Below, piece by piece: positions 1-6,162 of a stretch of 12,099 nucleotides of DNA (within the stretch, counting starts at the first letter, position 1; each line of letters starts with the position of its first letter). The notes beneath the pieces are model-generated. The model was not told the DNA's origin. It worked only from the letters and a program-made list of their open reading frames with translations, and ran no database searches. Location: assembly GCA_017621015.1 (NCBI GenBank), contig JAGAUC010000136.1, positions 1-12,099 on the forward strand, written 5' to 3'. This stretch comes from Clostridia bacterium (GTDB lineage: Bacteria > Bacillota > Clostridia > Oscillospirales > CAG-272). The translations under genes were made by a program, and so were the position numbers.

Positions 1-176
1 CAATAGTGCTCGTACTCCTTTTGTGTTTCGGTAGAAAAACCTGCTTTATGGAAGGCATCGCTTGCGGTGTGTTTTTCTTTTTGGCATAGCGAAGGATTCG
101 AACGGGGGCTTGGCTATTCCAGTTTCAGGCTTGGTCTATCGTAGGGCGTGATTTTGTGTAAGACTTCAAAAGGTTC

Positions 177-205
177 TTGATTTGGAAAATAAAATATGCT
201 ATAAT
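177..205 (+). promoter_or_regulatory. Near-consensus sigma-A promoter of the small RNA gene
   Basis: The -35 element TTGATT (177-182) and the perfect -10 element TATAAT (200-205) are separated by exactly 17 bases. The bases before the -10 read TATGC, which gives an extended -10 (TGn). The predicted transcription start is near 211-213. No open reading frame follows; a structured stretch and an intrinsic terminator do. The promoter therefore most likely serves a non-coding RNA. Element matches are direct observation; activity is inferred. Confidence 0.82.
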
Positions 206-211
206 ACAATC

Positions 212-350
212 ATCGCCGGATTCGGCTTGGGGCGTTATGCTCAGCCGGTGAACCGAAAGGGGCAGGTGTACGATGGCGTTAGCGCGGTTCCGAGTTGCCG
301 GCGCGCTATGACGGCCTGTTTAGGGGCTACCTCACGGTAGTCCTTTTTTT
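212..350 (+). ncRNA. Unassigned structured small RNA, about 135-140 nt
   Basis: This stretch lies between a near-consensus promoter and a strong terminator and has no credible reading frame. Visible pairings include a short hairpin at 215-226 (GCCG, loop GATT, CGGC). A long irregular hairpin pairs TAGCGCG (280-286) with CGCGCTA (302-308). It extends outward through CGT (277-279) with ACG (311-313) and GG (275-276) with CC (315-316). A smaller CGG/CCG hairpin sits at 246-254. The next gene is convergent and on the other strand, so this is not a leader or riboswitch of a downstream gene here. I looked for hallmark motifs of SRP RNA, RNase P RNA, tmRNA, T-box leaders and the common riboswitches and saw none. 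It may be a 6S-like or trans-acting regulatory RNA, or a new class. The boundaries are estimates. Confidence 0.62.
324..350 (+). terminator. Intrinsic terminator of the small RNA
   Basis: GGGCTACC (324-331) pairs with GGTAGTCC (336-343), giving eight pairs including one G-T wobble, around the tetraloop TCAC. Seven T residues follow (344-350). On the minus strand the same hairpin is followed by TAAACAGG rather than a T-run, so it should act mainly in the plus direction. Confidence 0.88.
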
Positions 351-371
351 GTCGGCCTTAAGCATTCTTTT

Positions 372-1298
372 TTAGGAAAACATATCCCGCATAAACGCAA
401 TTCTAGCCTGAACGGCGGCAACTGTGATGGGGGATCTTTGCACAATATCGAAGCCGTGCATCGTGCCCTCGGTTTGGTTTAACTTCACGTTGACGCCTGC
501 GCCTCTCAGCGCGTCCGCGTAGGCAAGGCCCTCGTCGCGCAGGCAGTCAAACTCGGCGGTCTCGACGTACGCCGTGGGAAGACCGTCAAAGCGAGTCGCC
601 TCCATGGGCGAGGCGTAAGCGATATCGGGCGCGTTTATGTCCTTTACGTAGCCCTCCCACATCATACCCGAGAGCACGGCGTTCCACATCGGCGTGTCGA
701 CGTAGCTTCGGCAGGAATCGTAGTTCATTCTGCGGTCGGCCACGGGGTAGATGAGAAGCTGAAACAGTGGCGCTTGCGTGCCGCGGTCACGCGCCATCTG
801 GCAAACGGCTGCTGCAAGAGCACCGCCTGCGCTGTCGCCGCCAACGGCGATTTTTTGCTCATCGATTTTCAGACGGTCGGCATTTTCAAACGTCCACCGA
901 AGGACCGCATAGCAGTCCTCGGCCGGGGTGGGATGCGGATATTTCGGAGCAAGACGGTACTGCACAAAGACCACGCGGCAAGCACAGGCAAGGGCATACC
1001 GCTTGGCAATTTTGTAGTGATAGCCGGCTCCCTCAAAAAAGAAGCCGCCGCCGTGCAGATAAACGAGGCAAGGGGCGTTTTCCCCGATGCCGCGAGGTGT
1101 GATGACAAACACCGAGATCTCTGCCCCGTCATAGCTTTTAACGGCTTGCTTTGTGGCCGAAACCTCGCCGTCGCGATCCTTTCTCACCCATCGCGGCGGT
1201 CGCATCATCGAGCCGAGCCACCCCGCACCGCGTGCGCTGTGTATCGGCGGAGCAACACGCGAGAAGGGAAAGAAATCCTTGCTGATCGGATATTTCAT
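372..1298 (-). CDS. Alpha/beta hydrolase, HSL-type (family IV) esterase/lipase
   Basis: This is a 308-residue serine hydrolase predicted to cleave carboxylic esters, probably cytoplasmic since no signal peptide is visible. The oxyanion-hole motif HGGG is at residues 82-85. The nucleophile elbow GDSAGG is at 154-159 with Ser156. The remaining triad members fit Asp251 (in EFDCLRDEG) and His281 (in MHGF). This arrangement is characteristic of the bacterial hormone-sensitive-lipase family, and the length is normal for it. The start ATG overlaps the TGA stop of the upstream MmcQ-like gene in a 4-base ATGA junction. A GAGG Shine-Dalgarno lies about 8 bases before it, so it is probably translationally coupled as the last gene of a three-gene operon. 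The natural substrate cannot be read from sequence. Its 3' end converges on the small RNA gene 21 bases away. Confidence 0.93.
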   Translation of the reverse strand: MKYPISKDFFPFSRVAPPIHSARGAGWLGSMMRPPRWVRKDRDGEVSATKQAVKSYDGAEISVFVITPRGIGENAPCLVYLHGGGFFFEGAGYHYKIAKRYALACACRVVFVQYRLAPKYPHPTPAEDCYAVLRWTFENADRLKIDEQKIAVGGDSAGGALAAAVCQMARDRGTQAPLFQLLIYPVADRRMNYDSCRSYVDTPMWNAVLSGMMWEGYVKDINAPDIAYASPMEATRFDGLPTAYVETAEFDCLRDEGLAYADALRGAGVNVKLNQTEGTMHGFDIVQRSPITVAAVQARIAFMRDMFS

Positions 1299-1672
1299 GC
1301 CTTTTTCCTCGGCTTTCTTTTGGAGCTTGTCGCCTCAAAACTTGCGTTTGTGAGGAAGGCAACAACGTCCTCTGTGGCGTCGGGCAAAAGCACCGAGATC
1401 CAATGCAGCTTGTTCATATGGTAGGCGGGATGGACTCCCTCGGTGGGGCCGAACGAGCCGAACATCTCGGTGGGGAGCTTGAGATTGACCACGTCGATGA
1501 TCTCGTCGCTCTCAAAACCGAACTTGCGTCGCGATACCTTCATGGCAAGGGCGTACCATTTTCGGTTATCCGCATGCCGCATAACCGCTGTTTCAAAATC
1601 CTCTTCAAACGGATAATCCGGCGAGGTGCCGAACGAACAAAAACACATATCCAAAAACTCTTTCCTTGTCAT
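1295..1672 (-). CDS. MmcQ/YjbR family protein
   Basis: This 125-residue protein shows the usual MmcQ/YjbR landmarks. YPFEEDFETAVMRH is near the N-terminus, KWYALAMKV follows (around 38-46), and VNLKLPTEM comes next. The most diagnostic block is HPAYHMNKLHWISVLL, around 80-95. The fold is a compact domain often annotated as DNA-binding (CyaY-like), but the biochemical role of the family is poorly defined. The frame stays open upstream to 1873. The start at 1672 is preferred because family similarity begins there, AAGGAG lies 11 bases upstream, and the earlier frame overlaps the preceding gene. The C-terminus is a short basic tail (SSKRKPRKKA). It sits 32 bases after the cysteine hydrolase and overlaps the esterase by 4 bases. 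The family call is secure; any function is not. Confidence 0.85.
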   Translation of the reverse strand: MTRKEFLDMCFCSFGTSPDYPFEEDFETAVMRHADNRKWYALAMKVSRRKFGFESDEIIDVVNLKLPTEMFGSFGPTEGVHPAYHMNKLHWISVLLPDATEDVVAFLTNASFEATSSKRKPRKKA

Positions 1673-1704
1673 GGAGAGGGGAGCTCCTTTCTTTTTCGTT
1701 GCGG

Positions 1705-2211
1705 TTAACGGATGTCGATCTGAACGGCACGCATCACGCGGAGGGCGGTATCGTGGCTTTCCGCCGAAACACCGGCCGAGCAAGCGGAATCCACGGCGAT
1801 CGGCACCTCGGGAAAGGCGGCCTTCAGCAGCATGGCGTTGGAGATGACGCAGATGTCGGTGCAAAGACCGCAAAGCTCGATGCTGTCAACGGGATCGCCG
1901 AATCCTTCGAGCAGACGGGGAAGCTCGGTGCTGCCAAAGGTGATCTTGTCCACGACCGTTTCGGCATACGGCCTGAGCTCGGGGCAGATCTGCCAGCCGT
2001 CCGTGCCCTTGATGCAGTGAGGGACGGGGAGATTTTTGCCTTCCTGCGTTTCGCTGTAGTTTTCAAAGTGTGTGTCTCTTGTAAAAATGACCTTGCCGTC
2101 AAAGCTTTTCACCTTCTCGACAACGCGCGGCACGATGGCTGTGGCAAGCGCGCTTCCGAGGCTGCCGGTGATAAAGTCAACCTGCATATCTACCACAATG
2201 AGATATTTCAC
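1705..2211 (-). CDS. Isochorismatase-family cysteine hydrolase, nicotinamidase-like
   Basis: This 168-residue protein belongs to the isochorismatase-like hydrolase superfamily and keeps the nicotinamidase active site. Asp8 lies in VVDMQVDF. Lys89 lies in VDKITFG. Cys121 lies in LCTDICV. The metal-ligand set looks like Asp46, His48 and His65 (RDTH...PHC). Nicotinamidases convert nicotinamide to nicotinate and ammonia for NAD salvage, and this is the most likely reaction. Relatives in the same fold hydrolyse other amides, so the substrate is inferred. The start is GTG at 2209-2211, supported by GGAGG seven bases upstream; no in-frame ATG precedes it with comparable support. It is the first gene of the minus-strand operon. 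It lies about 20 bases after the predicted transcription start, with 32 bases to the MmcQ-like gene. Confidence 0.9.
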   Translation of the reverse strand: MKYLIVVDMQVDFITGSLGSALATAIVPRVVEKVKSFDGKVIFTRDTHFENYSETQEGKNLPVPHCIKGTDGWQICPELRPYAETVVDKITFGSTELPRLLEGFGDPVDSIELCGLCTDICVISNAMLLKAAFPEVPIAVDSACSAGVSAESHDTALRVMRAVQIDIR

Positions 2212-2237
2212 GAGGGATCCTCCGTTCTTTTTTTACC

Positions 2238-2266
2238 ATTATACCACGTTTTGGTCAACAATTCAA
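2238..2266 (-). promoter_or_regulatory. Promoter of the cysteine hydrolase/MmcQ/esterase operon
   Basis: On the minus strand TTGAAT (2266-2261) and TATAAT (2243-2238) are separated by 17 bases. The predicted start of transcription is near 2231. That gives a leader of about 20 bases which contains the GGAGG Shine-Dalgarno of the GTG-started gene. A better-looking -35 hexamer, TTGACC, lies inside the spacer but only 9 bases from the -10. Confidence 0.75.
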
Positions 2267-2455
2267 GAAGAAAAAATGACGGTGTTATTGTTTTGGAAAA
2301 CGCGAAAAAACACATATTTTTCGAAATACTTTGAGTGGATGCGGAGAGAGGGGCGTGTGACCGAACTCAAGCGGCGATTCGTTCGGGGAGGAGAGTTCTT
2401 TGTCGATTACCGGCGAGAATTTTTCTCCTTTTGTTGAATAAATATAAATTTGCTA
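2267..2455. other. Intergenic stretch between divergent promoters, no supported gene
   Basis: These bases separate the -35 regions of the two divergent operons. A plus-strand frame from ATG 2276 to 2437 would encode 53 residues rich in Arg, Phe and Glu. It has only a weak AAGAAG upstream, no recognisable family and no promoter of its own, so I do not call it. I see no convincing terminator hairpin, RNA gene or operator palindrome here. A regulator site could still be present. Confidence 0.5.
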
Positions 2456-2484
2456 TTGCTTTTTTTTCTGAAATATGCTAAAAT
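2456..2484 (+). promoter_or_regulatory. Promoter of the polysaccharide operon
   Basis: TTGCTT (2456-2461) and TAAAAT (2479-2484) are spaced by 17 bases. TATGC precedes the -10, giving an extended -10 element. The surroundings are very AT-rich, and a 9-base repeat AAATATATA occurs twice in tandem from 2481. The predicted transcription start is around 2491, giving a leader of about 45 bases. A second TATAAT at 2505-2510 lacks a matching -35. No further promoter or terminator is evident between here and the window end, so the genes probably form one long transcript. Confidence 0.68.
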
Positions 2485-2523
2485 ATATAAAATATATAAT
2501 TATGTATAATTTTGAAAGATTAT

Positions 2524-2528
2524 GAGGA
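2524..2528 (+). promoter_or_regulatory. Shine-Dalgarno site that favours GTG 2537 as start
   Basis: GAGGA lies 8 bases before GTG 2537. The upstream in-frame ATG at 2522 has only an AAAG a few bases before it. Starting at 2537 also puts the conserved LLIVGAG strand directly at the N-terminus, as is usual in this family. Confidence 0.55.
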
Positions 2529-2536
2529 CGGAATTT

Positions 2537-3061
2537 GTGAAAGAAAATTTGCTGATCGTCGGTGCGGGAACGTATGCCGTTGTGGCTTCAGAGATCGCCG
2601 CGGATATGGGTTGCTTCGGCAAGATCGATTTTGTGGACGATCAAAGAAAGGAAACGCCAAACGGCGTGGCAGTCATCGGTACGACGCAGGAGCTTGGAAT
2701 ACTGGCCGGGGAATATTCCGCCATAGCGGTGGCCATCGGTAATCCGCGCGTGAGGCTGAGCTTGCTTGAAAGGATCCGAAGCGAAACGGCGTATCGGATC
2801 GTGTCGCTGATCTCGCCGCGTGCGTACGTTTCGCGCACGGCGCGCGTGATGGAGGGCTGCATTGTGGAGCCGATGGCGGTCGTGCACACGGGCTGCGTGC
2901 TTTCCGATGGCTGCATTCTCTCGGCGGGGGCGGTCGTGAATCACGAGAGTGTATGCGGTGCCGGTGTTCACGTGGATTGCAACGCCACGGTGGAGGGGTA
3001 TGCCTCGGTTCCTGCACAAACCAAGGTTTGTTGTGGTTCGGTCTACAGAAAGACGGAATGA
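2537..3061 (+). CDS. NeuD/PglD-like sugar O- or N-acyltransferase (left-handed beta-helix)
   Basis: The 174-residue protein has an N-terminal Rossmann-like nucleotide-sugar domain beginning LLIVGAGTYAVVASEIA (GxG at 9-11). Loosely conserved hexapeptide repeats form a left-handed beta-helix from about residue 102. His136 in GAVVNHES matches the position of the catalytic base of PglD/NeuD enzymes. These use acetyl-CoA to acetylate an amino or hydroxyl group on a nucleotide-linked sugar. The C-terminus stops about one or two helix coils earlier than the roughly 195-residue PglD, so it is somewhat short. If translation began at ATG 2522 the protein would be 179 residues; I prefer GTG 2537 because of its Shine-Dalgarno. 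It is first in the polysaccharide operon, 25 bases before the phosphoglycosyl transferase. It therefore probably prepares the sugar that enzyme loads. The exact substrate is unknown. Confidence 0.85.
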   Translation: MKENLLIVGAGTYAVVASEIAADMGCFGKIDFVDDQRKETPNGVAVIGTTQELGILAGEYSAIAVAIGNPRVRLSLLERIRSETAYRIVSLISPRAYVSRTARVMEGCIVEPMAVVHTGCVLSDGCILSAGAVVNHESVCGAGVHVDCNATVEGYASVPAQTKVCCGSVYRKTE

Positions 3062-3086
3062 GATTTTAAGATGGGAGACATAAGAA

Positions 3087-3773
3087 ATGTATAAGTGTTT
3101 TTTCAAAAGAGCGATCGATCTGATCCTTTCGGGACTTGCCATTGTGATTCTTGCTTTGCCGATGCTTTTCGTGGCCATCGCGATCAAGATCGATGATCCG
3201 GGCCCCGTGCTTTTCAAGCAAAAGCGCGTGGGTAAAAAGAAAAACGGAGAGATCACGTACTTTATGATTTGGAAATTCCGCAGCATGAAGATGTCCACGC
3301 CGCACGATACGCCGACGCATCTTCTGGAAAATCCGGATCAGTACATAACCCGTGTCGGACGCTTTATCCGCAAGGCCAGCATTGACGAGCTTCCGCAGAT
3401 CTATCAGGTCTTTACCTCCAAGCTGTCCGTGATCGGTCCGAGACCGGCGCTTTGGTCGCAGGAGGATCTGATCGCCGAGCGTGAAAAGTACGGCGCGAAT
3501 GACATCAAGCCCGGCATTACCGGTTGGGCGCAGATCAACGGCCGTGACGAGCTGGAGATCGACGTGAAGGCGAGGTTTGACGGCGAGTACGCCGCGGCCC
3601 TGAACGCCGGAAAATTCAAGGGCGTGGCGATGGACATCAAGTGCTTCTTCGGCACCGTTAAATCGGTTCTGAAATCCGACGGCGTTGTAGAGGGCGGAAC
3701 GGGCGAGATGAAAAAGCAGGAGGAGCAGAAAGCTCTGGAAGAGGCGGCCAAGGAGGAAGAAGCGGCAAAATGA
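3087..3773 (+). CDS. Monotopic phosphoglycosyl transferase (bacterial sugar transferase, PglC/WcaJ-type)
   Basis: This 228-residue enzyme transfers a sugar-1-phosphate from a nucleotide sugar to undecaprenyl phosphate, the first membrane step of repeat-unit assembly. The N-terminal hydrophobic helix (about 9-34, with Pro25) resembles the re-entrant membrane helix of PglC. It is followed by the conserved DDPGPVLFKQKRVG (36-49), KFRSM (63-67), and the catalytic Asp-Glu pair Asp100-Glu101 in IDELPQ. SVIGPRP (114-120) and KPGITGWAQINGR (141-153) follow. It has only the short PglC-like core, without the four-helix N-terminal module of WcaJ. Residues 207-228 are an added tail made almost only of Lys, Glu, Gln and Ala, not usual for the family. 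A GGGAG Shine-Dalgarno lies 9 bases upstream, and the stop overlaps the next start as ATGA. The family is certain; the sugar is not. Confidence 0.94.
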   Translation: MYKCFFKRAIDLILSGLAIVILALPMLFVAIAIKIDDPGPVLFKQKRVGKKKNGEITYFMIWKFRSMKMSTPHDTPTHLLENPDQYITRVGRFIRKASIDELPQIYQVFTSKLSVIGPRPALWSQEDLIAEREKYGANDIKPGITGWAQINGRDELEIDVKARFDGEYAAALNAGKFKGVAMDIKCFFGTVKSVLKSDGVVEGGTGEMKKQEEQKALEEAAKEEEAAK

Positions 3774-4951
3774 AGATACTCGTTATATGCCAGTATTATC
3801 ACCCCGAGCCCTTTCGGATCTCGGATATTTGCCGGGAGCTTGTCGAGCATGGTCACGACGTGACGGTCGTCACCGGAACGCCCAATTACCCGATGGGGGA
3901 AATTTACGAGGGCTATGAAAACGGGGCGCACAGCGACGAGGAGATCGACGGTGTGCACGTTCACAGATGCGCGATCCATCCGCGAAAGAGCGGAGCTATA
4001 CATAGGCTTTGGAATTATTACAGTTATCCTCACAAGGCCGGGAAATATATCAAGACGCTGGATGACTCCTTTGATCTGGTTTTCATCAATCAGCTTTCAC
4101 CGGTCATGATGGCGATGCCGGGGATTCAATATGCCAAAAAGCACGGCAAGAGGTCGGTTCTCTACTGTCTGGATCTGTGGCCGGCAAGCCTCGGAGCGGG
4201 CGGGGTGAACGGTGGCTTTATCTATAAATGGTTTCACAGAGAATCCGGGCGCGTCTACCGCTCGGTGGATAAGATCTGGACGTCATCGGAATCGTTTGCG
4301 GACTACTTCGAGAAGGAATTCGGCATAACGGATACGGTATACCTGCCGCAATACGCGGAGGATACCTTTTCTCCCGAATGCTGCCGCAAAACACCGGACG
4401 AATACGTGGATCTGATGTTTGCCGGAAACGTCGGGACGGCGCAGAGCGTGGATACCATCGTAAGGGCTGCGGCACTGTGTAAGGACCTTCCCCATTTGCG
4501 TTGGCATATCGTGGGCGACGGCGTGGAGCTTGAGGCCTGCAAGGCGCTGGCAGAGACGCTGGGCGCCTCGGTCATCTTTCACGGGCGCAAGCCGATGGAG
4601 GAGATGCCGAGATATTATGCGATGGCAGACGCTATGCTGGTGACCATGAAAAAGGATCCCGTGATCAGCCTGACGCTGCCGGGTAAGGTGCAATCCTATA
4701 TGGCGGCGGAAAAGCCGATCATCGGTGCGATCGACGGTGAGACCGCCAAGGTGATCTCGGATTCTGCCTGCGGCTTGTGCTGCGGCGCCGAGGATGCCGA
4801 GGGGCTTGCGGCTTGTGCGAGAAAATTTGCGACCGAGCGCCCGTCCGATTTCGGCAGAAACGGATATCTGACCTATAAAGAAAAATTCTCCAAGGACGTA
4901 TTCATAAAAAAGATGGAAGAGGGATTTTTCAATGCGTGTATTGATGATTAA
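3770..4951 (+). CDS. GT4-type glycosyltransferase, WcaI/WbuB-like
   Basis: The 393-residue GT-B fold protein begins MKILVICQYYHPEPFRISDI, a WcaI/WbuB-like opening in which the acceptor domain spans about 1-190. The C-terminal donor-binding domain follows, with FAGNVGTAQSVDTI (217-230), WHIVGDG (245-251), and LPGKVQSYMAAEKP (303-316). The last motif stands where other GT4 enzymes have the EX7E loop; this subfamily often uses this LP-K-EYMA form instead. It should transfer one sugar from a nucleotide donor onto the lipid-linked intermediate on the cytoplasmic face. Donor and linkage cannot be deduced. It is coupled to the preceding phosphoglycosyl transferase by an ATGA overlap and overlaps the next gene by 20 bases. 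It is a fair candidate to add the second sugar. Confidence 0.9.
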   Translation: MKILVICQYYHPEPFRISDICRELVEHGHDVTVVTGTPNYPMGEIYEGYENGAHSDEEIDGVHVHRCAIHPRKSGAIHRLWNYYSYPHKAGKYIKTLDDSFDLVFINQLSPVMMAMPGIQYAKKHGKRSVLYCLDLWPASLGAGGVNGGFIYKWFHRESGRVYRSVDKIWTSSESFADYFEKEFGITDTVYLPQYAEDTFSPECCRKTPDEYVDLMFAGNVGTAQSVDTIVRAAALCKDLPHLRWHIVGDGVELEACKALAETLGASVIFHGRKPMEEMPRYYAMADAMLVTMKKDPVISLTLPGKVQSYMAAEKPIIGAIDGETAKVISDSACGLCCGAEDAEGLAACARKFATERPSDFGRNGYLTYKEKFSKDVFIKKMEEGFFNACIDD

Positions 4952-6140
4952 CTCCGTCTGCGGGATCCGCAGTACGGGAAGGATCTGCACGGACCTTGCC
5001 GAGATCCTGGAGCGGCAGGGGCATCAGGTGAAGATCGCTTACGGGCGCGAAAGCGTTCCCGAGCGATTTCAAAAATATGCGGTTCGCATCGGAAACGATA
5101 TGGACGTGCGGCTTCACGGCATCCGATCACGTGTGCTTGACGCGCACGGCTTTGGAAGTGCGGGCGTCACGCGTCGGTTTATCGAATGGGTGAAGGAATA
5201 CGATCCCGATGTGATCCACCTGCACAATCTGCACGGCTATTATATCAACATCGAGCTGCTTTTTCGCTATTTGAAGACCTTCGGAAAGCGGATCGTGTGG
5301 ACGCTTCACGATTGCTGGGCCTTTACCGGGCATTGCTCGCATTTTGATTACATAGGCTGCGATCGGTGGAAAACGGGATGCTTTTCCTGCCCCCAGCTTC
5401 GGGAGTATCCGAGCTCGTGGCTTCGTGACGGCTCGCGAGACAATTATCAAAAAAAGCGCGATCTGTTTTGCGGTGTTCCCAACCTGAGGATCGTTACGCC
5501 CTCCGAATGGCTGGCGCGTACGGCAAGGCAGAGCTTCCTGGGGGAATATCCGATTCGAGCTATTTATAACGGCATCGATCTGGATTGCTTTCGACCCACG
5601 GAGGGTGCGTTTGCCTCGGAGTACGGACTGGAGGGAAAAAAGATCGTGCTGGGGGTTTCCAGTGTGTGGAATTCCAAAAAGGGACTTGACGATTTTATCA
5701 AGCTGGCCGACCTTTTGGACGACTCGTACCGCATCGTGCTGGTCGGGCTCAGCGAAAAGCAGATCCGTCAGCTTCCCCCGAGCATTCTGGGAATTGAGCG
5801 CACCAATGACATTCGTTCGTTGTGCGAGATCTATACGGCGGCATATGCTTTTGTCAATCCCAGCGTGGAGGAGACCATGGGCCTCACCACGGCAGAGGCT
5901 CTGGCCTGCGGAACGCCCGTCATCGTGTATAACCGCACGGCGGTGCCTGAGGTGGTGGATGAGCAATGCGGAATCGTCCTGAAGGAAAATTCGCCGCAGG
6001 CGATCGCGCAAGCCCTGTCCGCTTTGTCCTTTGATAAAGAAAACTGCCTGCGACGGGCCGGGGATTTTGACAAGAGTGAAAAGTATCGCGAATATCTGGA
6101 TTTTTACCAAGCCGAGGAAGCGGCAATTACGGTTTCATAA
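4932..6140 (+). CDS. GT4-type glycosyltransferase with a cysteine-rich N-domain loop
   Basis: This 402-residue GT-B enzyme has a GT4-like donor domain. GVSSVWNSKKGLDDFI (241-256) provides the basic donor-phosphate site. VEETMGLTTAEALACGTP (312-329) contains the EX7E motif as Glu314 and Glu322. In the acceptor half, DVIHLHNLHGYYIN (93-106) is followed by a loop at 127-154. That loop carries HDCWAFTGHC, GCDRWKTGC and FSCPQ, with cysteines at 128, 135, 143, 150 and 153. The pattern recurs in a subfamily of polysaccharide GT4 proteins I recognise but cannot assign to one sugar. The start ATG lies inside the end of the previous gene, with AGAGGG 8 bases upstream. It should extend the lipid-linked oligosaccharide in the cytoplasm. 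The family is secure; donor and acceptor are unknown. Confidence 0.9.
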   Translation: MRVLMINSVCGIRSTGRICTDLAEILERQGHQVKIAYGRESVPERFQKYAVRIGNDMDVRLHGIRSRVLDAHGFGSAGVTRRFIEWVKEYDPDVIHLHNLHGYYINIELLFRYLKTFGKRIVWTLHDCWAFTGHCSHFDYIGCDRWKTGCFSCPQLREYPSSWLRDGSRDNYQKKRDLFCGVPNLRIVTPSEWLARTARQSFLGEYPIRAIYNGIDLDCFRPTEGAFASEYGLEGKKIVLGVSSVWNSKKGLDDFIKLADLLDDSYRIVLVGLSEKQIRQLPPSILGIERTNDIRSLCEIYTAAYAFVNPSVEETMGLTTAEALACGTPVIVYNRTAVPEVVDEQCGIVLKENSPQAIAQALSALSFDKENCLRRAGDFDKSEKYREYLDFYQAEEAAITVS

Positions 6141-6162
6141 TCAGTAAAGAGAGGAAAAGCGT

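Noticed and set aside
88..110. Minus-strand GTTCGAATCC (103-94), resembling the T-loop of a tRNA.
   Set aside because: The flanks do not form a T stem (CCCCG against CCTTC) and no anticodon or D arm can be folded nearby. At most it is a degenerate tRNA or attachment-site remnant, with no further support.
1..170. Short open frames on both strands at the left edge.
   Set aside because: All are under about 40 codons, with no start with ribosome site and no recognisable family. I see no supported gene here.
1673..1873. N-terminal extension of the MmcQ-like gene.
   Set aside because: The added residues overlap the cysteine hydrolase, are Arg-rich shadow sequence, and the family domain starts at 1672 after a Shine-Dalgarno.
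2253..2258. TTGACC on the minus strand as -35 of the hydrolase operon.
   Set aside because: It is only 9 bases from the TATAAT. TTGAAT at 2266-2261 gives the proper 17-base spacing.
2276..2437. Possible 53-residue small protein between the divergent promoters.
   Set aside because: Weak ribosome site, no own promoter, no recognisable family, and overlap with promoter upstream regions.
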